A stretch of 64,000 bases of DNA from JAWKUK01 sp041398605 (GTDB lineage: Bacteria; Planctomycetota; UBA1135; GCA-002686595), in contig JAWKUK010000013.1 in NCBI GenBank assembly GCA_041398605.1, positions 62,001 to 126,000 on the forward strand, given 5' to 3'. The stretch's first letter is position 1. Each line of letters starts with the position of its first letter. The notes under the pieces are model-generated. The model did no database searches, was not told the DNA's origin, and saw only the letters and a list, made by a program, of their open reading frames with translations. The translations under genes were made by a program, and so were the position numbers. Below, piece after piece: positions 35,975 through 43,661 of the stretch.

Positions 35975-38398
35975 ATGATCGCACTCGTCTCCGTTGGCCT
36001 CTTCGCACTCGCGCTGACCCTCCTCTATTTCGGTCGCGCGTGGCTCGCGGTCGTGCTGCCCGCGGCGATCGGCTTGGCGTACGCAGGCTACAGCGGCGAC
36101 CTCCGCGACCCTCGCTTCATCGGGGCCGCAGCGGCGCTCGTGCTGTTCGTGCTGCTGAGCGGGGTGCCCGTGGTCCGCCGAGCGCTCATCACACGCGCGC
36201 TGCTGCCGCGGGTGCGCAAGATGCTCCCGCGCATGAGCGAAACGGAGCGCGTCGCCCTCGAAGCAGGCACGGTCTGGTGGGACGGAGAGCTGTTCTCTGG
36301 ACGTCCGAACTGGGGCAAGCTGGCCGATCACCGCGGCCCGGGGCTCTCGATCATCGAACAGGGGTTCCTCCAACGCGAGCTCGAAGACGCGTGCCGGCTC
36401 TGTGACCCGGACGAAGTCGATCGGACCGGCGACCTGTCGCCGGAGCTGTGGGACCATCTCAAGCGCGCTGGGTTCTTCGGGATGATCATTCCGAAGGAGT
36501 ACGGCGGCCTCGGCTTCTCGCCCGAGGCGAACTCAGCCGTCGTGACCAAGGCGTCGAGCCACAACGTGACGCTCGGGATCACGATCATGGTGCCGAACTC
36601 GCTCGGCCCCGCGGAGCTGCTGCTGCACTACGGGACGGATGCGCAGAAAGCGCACTTCTTGCCGCGCCTCGCGCGCGGCGAGGAAATCCCGGCCTTTGCG
36701 CTCACGGAGCCGTATGCCGGCTCCGACGCGGGCGCGCTCGAGAGCCGCGGCGTCGTGTGCCACGGGACCTGGGAAGGCGCCGAGGTCCTTGGCCTGCGCC
36801 TCGACTGGGACAAGCGCTACATCACTATGGCCCCTAAAGCCACGCTGCTCGGCCTGGCTTTCCGGGCCCTCGACCCGGACGGCCTCCTCGGCGAAGAGCA
36901 CGACCTCGGCATCACTTGCGCGCTCGTCCCCGTCCACCTGCAAGGCGTGGAGACCGGCCGCCGCCACGACCCGCTCGGCGTGAAGTTCATCAATGGACCG
37001 ACGACCGGGCGCAGCGTCTTCATTCCGCTGAGCCATGTCATCGGCGACCGCGACGGGCTCGGGCAGGGCTGGCGCATGTTGATGGACTGCCTCTCCGCGG
37101 GGCGGTCCCTGAGCCTCCCTGGGCTGTCCTGTGGCACGATGGCCACCACGACGCGCGCCGTCTCGGCGTACGCGCATGTGCGCGAGCAGTTCGGCATGCC
37201 GATCGCGCGCTTCGAGGGCGTCGAGGAGAAGCTGGCGCGCATCTACGCCAAGACCTGGGCGATGGACGCGGCGCGACGCGTCACGGCGAGCGCCGTCGCG
37301 ACCGGCGAGAAGCCATCGGTCGTCTCGGCGATCATGAAATGGGTCTCTACGGAAGAGATGCGCGACGTCGTCAACGACGCCATGGATGTGATGGCGGGCG
37401 CCGCCATCTGCCGCGGGCCGCGCAACGTCCTCTCGCGGGCGTATCAGGTGATCCCGATCGGAATCACGGTCGAAGGCGCCAATATCCTGACCCGCACTTT
37501 GATCGTATTCGGGCAGGGGGCGCTGCGCTGCCACCCGTTTGCGTTCGCCGAGGTCCGTGCCGCACAGGCGGACGACCTCAAGGCGTTCGATCGCGCGTTT
37601 TGGGGCCACATCGGCCACGCGCTATCGACGGGGACACGCGCGTTGGTCCTGGGCCTGACGGGCGGGCGCCTCGCTCGCACGCCCTTCGGCGCGGCGACCG
37701 CGCCCCATGCAAAGCGCCTGACGCGCCTCTCAGCGGCCTTTGCCCTCGTCTCAGAGGGCGCCATGGCGTCGCTCGGCGGCGAGCTCAAGCGGCGCGAGCG
37801 CCTCACCGGCCGGCTCGCGGACGCGCTGGCTTGGCTCTACCTCGGCTCCTGCGCGATCAAGCAGTTCGAGGATGACGGCCAGCCCTCCGCCGAGGAGCCG
37901 CTGATGCACTGGGCGGCGACGCGGGCGACTGCTGAGATTGAGTCGGCGCTCGTGGAGACGCTGAACAACTTGCCGAACCGCGCGCTGGCGTGGCTGATAC
38001 GGTGGGTCGCGTTCCCCTGGGGACCGACGCAGCGCCGCCCCTCGGACGCGCTCGAGTCGCACATCGCGCAGTCGGTCCACGGGTCACTCGACCTCCGCTC
38101 GCGCCTCACTCGCCACATCTTCCTCCCGGCGAACGAGGCGCCGGGGCTCGGCCAACTCGACCGCGCCTTTGTTCAGCTGCACCGCGCAGCCGGCATTCAG
38201 AAGCGCATCAAGGAGGCCGTGGCCCTCGGGCACCTGCCCAAGCTCGGCCAGGAACACCTCGCAGACGCGGCGTTGGCGCAGGGGACGATCTCAGCTGCTG
38301 AGCGGGAAGTGTTGCAGTCCGCGCTCGCGCTGAAGCGTGACGCCATCCAGGTCGACGCCTATGCGCCCCCCGCGTATCTCGCTCGCTGCGGCGCCTGA
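35975..38398 (+). CDS. fadE: Acyl-CoA dehydrogenase, FadE type
   Basis: An 807-residue acyl-CoA dehydrogenase, close in length and layout to E. coli FadE (814). The first step of fatty-acid beta-oxidation: acyl-CoA to enoyl-CoA with FAD. Two membrane helices at the N-terminus (about 5-60) are typical of FadE. The dehydrogenase core contains AGFFGMIIPKEYGGLGFSPEANS, FALTEPYAGSDAGAL (flavin/substrate loop), GVKFINGPTTGRSVFIPLSHVIG, and the C-terminal catalytic region DAMDVMAGAAICRGPRNVLSRAYQVIPIGITVEGANILTRTL. An additional C-terminal helical domain (about 560-807) is also as in FadE. No other beta-oxidation gene is nearby. Confidence 0.95.
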   Translation: MIALVSVGLFALALTLLYFGRAWLAVVLPAAIGLAYAGYSGDLRDPRFIGAAAALVLFVLLSGVPVVRRALITRALLPRVRKMLPRMSETERVALEAGTVWWDGELFSGRPNWGKLADHRGPGLSIIEQGFLQRELEDACRLCDPDEVDRTGDLSPELWDHLKRAGFFGMIIPKEYGGLGFSPEANSAVVTKASSHNVTLGITIMVPNSLGPAELLLHYGTDAQKAHFLPRLARGEEIPAFALTEPYAGSDAGALESRGVVCHGTWEGAEVLGLRLDWDKRYITMAPKATLLGLAFRALDPDGLLGEEHDLGITCALVPVHLQGVETGRRHDPLGVKFINGPTTGRSVFIPLSHVIGDRDGLGQGWRMLMDCLSAGRSLSLPGLSCGTMATTTRAVSAYAHVREQFGMPIARFEGVEEKLARIYAKTWAMDAARRVTASAVATGEKPSVVSAIMKWVSTEEMRDVVNDAMDVMAGAAICRGPRNVLSRAYQVIPIGITVEGANILTRTLIVFGQGALRCHPFAFAEVRAAQADDLKAFDRAFWGHIGHALSTGTRALVLGLTGGRLARTPFGAATAPHAKRLTRLSAAFALVSEGAMASLGGELKRRERLTGRLADALAWLYLGSCAIKQFEDDGQPSAEEPLMHWAATRATAEIESALVETLNNLPNRALAWLIRWVAFPWGPTQRRPSDALESHIAQSVHGSLDLRSRLTRHIFLPANEAPGLGQLDRAFVQLHRAAGIQKRIKEAVALGHLPKLGQEHLADAALAQGTISAAEREVLQSALALKRDAIQVDAYAPPAYLARCGA

Positions 38399-38411
38399 TT
38401 GGCGAGGGAGT

Positions 38412-38424
38412 GGAAATCGTTTCC
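38412..38424. promoter_or_regulatory. Conserved GGAAATCGTTTCC motif upstream of pseudopilin operon B
   Basis: An inverted repeat GGAAA-TCG-TTTCC, shared over 12 bases with 18325-18336 upstream of operon A. It lies about 100 bases before the first gene of operon B and 14 bases after the FadE stop. Confidence 0.5.
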
Positions 38425-38523
38425 GGTTCCGGGCACCTGCCCCGTCAAGAAACTCACGCCCAACTCCCGAACACCCGATCGCCATCAAGCTTCGGCCTGT
38501 GGAAGCTCGAAGTACATCGAGGA

Positions 38524-39111
38524 ATGATGGCCTTGGCGTTCTCCCTACCCGATGCGCGCGGCGCGGCTCGCCGCGGCATCACGATGATCGAGATCACGAT
38601 CTCGATTCTGATCCTCACCGTCGCGGCCTACATCCTCTCCTCGACGATCAGCGCCTCCCTGTCCCACGCGCTGTCCAAACGAGAGCAAGCCACCGCGGTC
38701 GAGGCGGCCATGAACACGATGGAGACGCTCCGCGCGACGCCGTTCATCGACCTGTTCACGTCCTATAACACGAACCCAGCGGATGACCCGCTGGGCCCAG
38801 GGACAGCACCTGGCCCGCTCTTCGACGTCCAGGGGCTGGACGCCATCATCGAACCGGGCGGCATCGCGCGGCCGATCGGGACGATTGTGATGCCCGACGT
38901 CAACGGGATCGTGCGCGAGGATGCAGACCTGCCGGACCTCGGCCTGCCGCGTGACCTCAGCGGCGACATGGTCATCGACGCTGCAGACCACTCGAATGAC
39001 TATCTCGTGCTTCCAGTGATCGTTCGGATCGAGTGGCGGAGCCGGCTAGGACCGCGGGAGTTCGAGATGAGCACGATGTTCGTCGATCTTCAAAAAGAGA
39101 ACGAGCAATGA
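38524..39111 (+). CDS. Type IV pseudopilin-like protein (PilV/GspI type), operon B
   Basis: A 195-residue prepilin; GAGGA directly precedes the first of two consecutive ATG codons (38524, 38527). The peptidase site is ARRG|ITMIEITISILIL with Glu at +5, followed by a hydrophobic helix. The mature part (EAAMNTMETLRATPFIDLFTSYNTNPADDP, then LGLPRDLSGDMVIDAADHSNDYLVLPVIVRIEWRSRLGP) is clearly homologous to the operon A protein at 18467-19060. It overlaps the next gene by the ATGA. Confidence 0.9.
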   Translation: MMALAFSLPDARGAARRGITMIEITISILILTVAAYILSSTISASLSHALSKREQATAVEAAMNTMETLRATPFIDLFTSYNTNPADDPLGPGTAPGPLFDVQGLDAIIEPGGIARPIGTIVMPDVNGIVREDADLPDLGLPRDLSGDMVIDAADHSNDYLVLPVIVRIEWRSRLGPREFEMSTMFVDLQKENEQ

Positions 39112-39809
39112 TGAAGCGGCGCGGCTCGGTCCAGTCTTCCGACGGATTCACTTTGATAGAGGTCTTGATCGCGCTGACGATCCTGGCGCTGATCATCGTG
39201 AACATCCACCTCGTCTCGAAGTGTGGCGCGACCGCTGCGCGCTCGGGCGCGATGATGAGCAGCCTCGAGAATGAGCTGGAATTGACCCTCGATCGCATCA
39301 CGTTCGCCCTGATGTCCGCGGAAGACTCCGAGATCGAAGGGCCGGTCCCGGCGCCGATGCCTTCGTCGTTTGTGCGCTTCGCCTCCGTCATTGGGCGTGA
39401 CGGCGAAGGGAACGTCTTGATGAGCCCGACGGAACAGATCTCTTGGAGCGCCCACAACGAGGTCGAAGCCGGAAGCGGGGGTCCAAAGACCGGAGGAGGC
39501 AAGAAGATCACGAACACCGCTCGAGATCAACGCGTGACCCGCGAGGGCGGTCACGTCTCCTGGATCGAAGACGCGGATGAGGCGACCGGGCGGCAGATCA
39601 CCTGGTCGAACGCGGTCCCGCTCGCCTACAAGGGCGAGGTCAGCGGCAACGCGGAAGACGACAACGGGAACGACTTACTCGATGAAGGCGGGCTTGCCTT
39701 CGCTCGAGACGGGGCGCAAGTGCAAGTGTTCTTGACGGTCGAGCGGGTGGACGAAAAGGGCGTTCGCCGCCCAGTCGAACGATCGCTGCGGATTGCGCCG
39801 CGCAACTGA
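39108..39809 (+). CDS. Type IV pseudopilin-like protein (PilW/GspJ type), operon B
   Basis: A 233-residue prepilin with SSDG|FTLIEVLIALTILALIIVN and Glu at +5. The mature part has SSLENELELTLDRITFALMSAEDSE and the acidic loop GNAEDDNGNDLLDEGGLAF seen in the operon A protein. About 20 extra residues (SGGPKTGGGKKITNTARDQ) are found in the middle and are absent from the A copy. The ATG overlaps the previous stop. Confidence 0.9.
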   Translation: MMKRRGSVQSSDGFTLIEVLIALTILALIIVNIHLVSKCGATAARSGAMMSSLENELELTLDRITFALMSAEDSEIEGPVPAPMPSSFVRFASVIGRDGEGNVLMSPTEQISWSAHNEVEAGSGGPKTGGGKKITNTARDQRVTREGGHVSWIEDADEATGRQITWSNAVPLAYKGEVSGNAEDDNGNDLLDEGGLAFARDGAQVQVFLTVERVDEKGVRRPVERSLRIAPRN

Positions 39810-39848
39810 CGGTGCGTGCCTGGTGCCAGGCGGACTCGAGGGGGACCA

Positions 39849-41564
39849 ATGTTGAAAGTTGAAATCCGCGGAACAAACCGCGTAAATGCCCGAGAGCCGC
39901 GCGCAGCGCGCAGGGGATCTGCCTTGCTTGCGTCGCTCATGGCGGTGTTCGTGATCGCGGGGCTCGGCGCCTACGTGGTCCAAGTGCAGTCAGCGTTCGC
40001 GCGCCGCCAGTGCAGCGCGATCGACAAGAAGCGCGCGCTCTATGTCGCCGAAGCTGGGCTCGCCGAGGCGGTGCTCGCCGTCTCGCAGGGGCGCAGCGGC
40101 GAGCTCGGCAGCGAAGACGTGCCGGTGCGCTTCCACGATGGTGTGTACTGGGTCGAGAGCGAGTCGATCAACGATGGTCGGCGGGTGCTCACCAGCCGCG
40201 GGCGCGTGGGGATTGGCGCGTTCACCGTTCGGCTCCAGGTGCTGCCCAATGTGAACCCCGTCGGCAACGTGGGCTTCTTCGGCGACGAGGGGGTCCTGAT
40301 CGGCGACGCGGTCATCCTGGATGGCTTCGATTCACGGGACGGCAGCTACGACGCACAGACGGTCACTGGATTCGGTTTCCCGACCACGGGCGCGGACGCG
40401 CTCGTGCAGAGCAACGCAGACATCGTCTTGGACGACGCGGCGACGTGGCCGCTCGGCACCCCCGACCCCTATCTCGTACACGTCAAGGGTCTGCCGACCG
40501 AGATCCAGGCGCAGTTGTTGGCGCTCGACCCGACCTGTGCGGAACGTCTCGCGCTGTCCGCCGCCAACCTCGTGCCGCTCTACAGCTACATCCTGGGCGC
40601 GCTCCGCGCGGGCGTGGACCACACCGTCCAGACGAACGGGAACACGAAGATCCTGACCCTGACCCCCAGCGAGAACGAGGTGCTCCTGCCGGACGTCATC
40701 GAGCCGATCACACGGCTCGATGTCGAGACGATGGACATCGTCCTGGTCGGTAAGAAGGACGTCAATCAGGTCTCTGGCCGTACGAAGAAGATCGAGGTCA
40801 AGAAGGGTGGGAGCCTAGAGCTCCACGGACCGGCAGTGCTGCATGTCGATGAGTTGAAGGTCAAGAAGGGCGGCGTCGTCATCCTGGACGACAGCAGCGG
40901 CCCGATTCACCTCCACATCGGCAAGAAGCTCAAGTTCGAGGCTGGATCGCTGCTCATCTCGTCGAACCTCGACGTCGCCAGCAGAGGCTGCTACATCAGC
41001 ATCCCGCCCCCCGCCGACCCCAAGAACGATGACGACGTCGAGCTCAAGTGCTCCGGCGTCTTCCGTGGCATCCTCTACGCACCGGGCCACCGGATCACGC
41101 TCCCGACCGGGCTGCGATACTTCGGCGCCGCGTCCGCGAAACACCTCTCGATCGCGGACGGCGCCTGGGTCACGTTCGACAAGGCCTTCCGCCACGACGG
41201 GGTCGGCGTGCCGATCCTGCCGCGCCAGAACTCTTGGGAGATCATCCAAGAGGAGCCCCGCGCTGCGCTCAAGATCGGATTCGATCCACTGGCGGACCTC
41301 CGGCGCCGCGGGATCGAGCCCAAGACACCGGCCAATGCGAGCCCCGAGGCGATCGCCCACGCGGCGTACCTCGACGCCAACGGCCTGCTGCAGTCCTTTG
41401 ACGGGGTGCTCGACCAGACCCAGATCGGGGCGATGGACCGCGTGATCTCCTTACGGTGGCTCGACCCGGTGACCGATAGCTACGGTGAGCCGCTGCGACC
41501 GTCCGGCATGGACCCCGACGACACGATCGAGGCCTATCGAGCGCAGGTTCGAGCGGCTCGGTAG
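39849..41564 (+). CDS. PilX-like protein, operon B
   Basis: A 571-residue protein with a strong GAGGGG site 5 bases before the ATG at 39849. The N-terminus has ARRGSALLASLMAVFVIAGLGAYVVQVQ, then KKRALYVAEAGLAEAVLAVSQGRSGELGSEDVPVRF, matching the operon A protein almost residue by residue for this block. VYWVESESINDGRRVLTSRGRVG and PNVNPVGNVGFFGDEGV (operon A: PNVSPVGEYGFFGDERV) continue the match. A beta-rich part (about 255-460) repeats LDVETMDIVL, LELHGPAVLHVDELKVKKGGVVIL and FRGILYAPGHRITLPTGLRYFGAAS. It lacks the long Ala-rich tail of the A copy. Confidence 0.85.
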   Translation: MLKVEIRGTNRVNAREPRAARRGSALLASLMAVFVIAGLGAYVVQVQSAFARRQCSAIDKKRALYVAEAGLAEAVLAVSQGRSGELGSEDVPVRFHDGVYWVESESINDGRRVLTSRGRVGIGAFTVRLQVLPNVNPVGNVGFFGDEGVLIGDAVILDGFDSRDGSYDAQTVTGFGFPTTGADALVQSNADIVLDDAATWPLGTPDPYLVHVKGLPTEIQAQLLALDPTCAERLALSAANLVPLYSYILGALRAGVDHTVQTNGNTKILTLTPSENEVLLPDVIEPITRLDVETMDIVLVGKKDVNQVSGRTKKIEVKKGGSLELHGPAVLHVDELKVKKGGVVILDDSSGPIHLHIGKKLKFEAGSLLISSNLDVASRGCYISIPPPADPKNDDDVELKCSGVFRGILYAPGHRITLPTGLRYFGAASAKHLSIADGAWVTFDKAFRHDGVGVPILPRQNSWEIIQEEPRAALKIGFDPLADLRRRGIEPKTPANASPEAIAHAAYLDANGLLQSFDGVLDQTQIGAMDRVISLRWLDPVTDSYGEPLRPSGMDPDDTIEAYRAQVRAAR

Positions 41565-41584
41565 GACGGCAGGTCCCCGAAGCC

Positions 41585-42951
41585 ATGATCCCCCCCCACC
41601 CTAGACAACCTCGACGCGCTGCCCCCCGGCGGCGCGGCGGCCTCGCGGGCTGGGTGGTGATCGGGCTCGGCGCGCTCCACGCGGTCGGGGGCGCTGCGTC
41701 GGCGGCGAGTGGGCCCGCCCTTGCCCGCGCGACCGCCGCCGAAGACCAGCTCGCCGCGCTCCTCGGGGCCGCCGTCGCGGGCAAGCTCCCGACCGCGGGC
41801 AGCGTCGACGCGGCCTTGGACGCGAGCACTCCGGCCCAAGCCGGGGAGTTCACGTCGATGCTGCGGCGCACCGTCCAGCGGGCCCAGGGCGACTCGCGCG
41901 CCGGCGCCGCGACCCTGTTGCAGCTCGTTAGCGGCTATCCCGAGCGCGTGCTGACCCGTGTCTCGGGCTTGGGCACCCCTCCAAGCCCTGAGACCATCGC
42001 GCGCATCGACGTGGCGTTCGGGGTGCTTACGGCCGACCCAGCGCCCGACGCGATGCCCACCGCGACCGCGCTGGCGGGCCTCCGACTCGCTGCCCCAAGC
42101 GGCAGCGCGAGGCGCGCGCCCTCCTGCAGGCGACCTTGGAGGCTGCGCTCCTCCGCGACGAGCGCGAGTCCCAGAGGCCCCTGGAGCGCTCGCTCATCCA
42201 AGCGGTCGAGGGCCTCGAGCCGGCGTTTGCGGACGCGCTGCGCGCGGTCGTCTCGCCGCGGCGGCTCGCCATGCTGGCCGGGCTGCTTGGCGTGCGCCCG
42301 GATGCGGACGGCATGATCCTCAACCGGATGCACGGCCTCGCGCTCCGGGTCGGCCCCTCGCTGGACGACGCGGACCTCCGCCGCATTCGACCCTACATGG
42401 AGTCGAACGTCGTGTTCGAGCGTATCGGAGCAGCGCAGACGCTCGGCGCGCTGGAGGACCGACCGGCGCTCCCCCAGCTCATCTCGCTGCTTCGCGACGA
42501 TACGGCCTCTGTGCGCAACTCCGCGCACGACTCGTTGAGACAGATCTCGGCGATGACCATGGGCCCGTCACATGCACGCTGGAGCGCCTGGTTCGAGCGC
42601 GAGGAGGCCTGGTGGCGAGATCGGGGCAGCCGTGAGCTCGGGCGCCTCGCGGCGGCGGACCGCACGACAGCGCTGTCGATCCTGTGTGAAGCGGCCCACC
42701 ACAGGCTCTATCGCGACGAGATCGGCAAAGCGACGACGCCGCTCCTGACCAGCACCGATCCGACGATCATCCGGATCGCGCTGGCGACCCTCGAGGGCGT
42801 GCGCGCTCGGGGAATGGAGCTGGAGATCGTCGACCTCCTCGATCACTCCTCGTCGTCCGTCAGGGCTCAGGCAGCTACGTGCCTGCGCAGCTTGACCGGG
42901 CAGATGCTGCCCCCAGACGCGAGAGCTTGGCGCAAGGCCCTGACGCCCTAG
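41585..42951 (+). pseudogene. HEAT-repeat protein, operon B, single frameshift near 42093
   Basis: This is the counterpart of the operon A HEAT gene. The first frame runs from ATG 41585 (a signal/anchor AGWVVIGLGALHAVGGAAS, then helical repeats) to about 42096. The protein then continues in the -1 frame: PKRQREARALLQATLEAALLRDERESQRPLERS and on to ALEDRPALPQLISLLRDDTASVRNSAHDSLRQISAMTMGPSHARWSAWFEREEAWW, ending 42951. One extra base in the C run at 42093-42096 would restore a protein of about 455 residues, close to the 434 of the paralogue. So it is either a base lost in sequencing, a very recent pseudogene, or -1 frameshifting at GCCCCAAG. Both halves keep coding character. Confidence 0.7.
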
Positions 42952-43122
42952 GAGCCTGTCGGGCGACCTGCGGCTGCACCGCCGATGTCGAGCCCACCGC
43001 GCCAGCGCTCTTGAGCTGCGCACCGCGCCGACTCAATCGCGCACAACGGCCCCGGCTTGACGCCTCAAATCGCCCTCAAGTCGCTTGCTGGCGCGGTCGA
43101 TGAGACGGACTAGGAACAGACC
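42952..43122. other. Intergenic region between operon B and the sensor operon
   Basis: The region begins AGGAGCCTG, the 9-base start of the palindromic element arm at 28004, right at the TAG stop codon. No promoter or terminator can be assigned with confidence. Confidence 0.3.
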
Positions 43123-43629
43123 ATGCCGGAAAACTATCGCCGCAAAAAGAAGCTGATCAAGCCGCTGTTCCAGCTTCGCCTGACCGGCATCTTCGTCGGG
43201 CTCTCGGCCCTTTCGCTCCTGCTGCAGTTCGTTCTATTCACGAACATCCTGCACGAGACCGCCGTGGGCCTCCCGAACGACGGCCCGATCGTGCTCGAGG
43301 AGATCAACCGCATTACGTTCAAGGTCCTGGTCGCCTCGTTCGGGGTCTTCCTGCCCCTGACGCTGAGCATCGGGGTGCTTTGCACGTTCCGTATCGCCGG
43401 GCCGGTCTACCGCTTCGAGCAGTTCCTCAGCGCCGTGATCCGCGGCGAACGGCCGCGCGACTTCCGCCTTCGCAAAGGCGACCAGCTCACGGAGCTCGCC
43501 GCATTGATCAACGAAGCGACGCGCCCCTTGCGCACGAGCGACGACACGAAGGCGGCCAGCGAGCAGCTCGATGGAGTCGGCGCCGCGCTGCCGACCGGAG
43601 AGGTCCGCACAGAATCGACCGTGGGCTGA
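43123..43629 (+). CDS. HAMP-domain membrane protein without output domain
   Basis: A 168-residue inner-membrane protein. A basic N-terminus (MPENYRRKKKLIKPLFQ) is followed by TM1 (about 20-42), a periplasmic loop of about 30 residues, TM2 (about 67-88) and a HAMP-like region RIAGPVYRFEQFLSAVIRGERPRDFRLRKGDQLTELAALINEATRPL. It ends with about 25 unstructured residues. There is no kinase or methyl-accepting domain. It starts an operon: the kinase gene follows after 32 bases. It may be a signal input partner of that kinase. Confidence 0.75.
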   Translation: MPENYRRKKKLIKPLFQLRLTGIFVGLSALSLLLQFVLFTNILHETAVGLPNDGPIVLEEINRITFKVLVASFGVFLPLTLSIGVLCTFRIAGPVYRFEQFLSAVIRGERPRDFRLRKGDQLTELAALINEATRPLRTSDDTKAASEQLDGVGAALPTGEVRTESTVG

Positions 43630-43661
43630 GACTCCGCTCGAAGCTCGCCCCCCTAGCTGCG

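Noticed and set aside
42060..42140. Programmed -1 frameshift in the operon B HEAT gene
   Set aside because: GCCCCAAG is only a partial slippery site, no clear downstream stimulator was found, and the paralogue is made without a shift; a base error or mutation is simpler.
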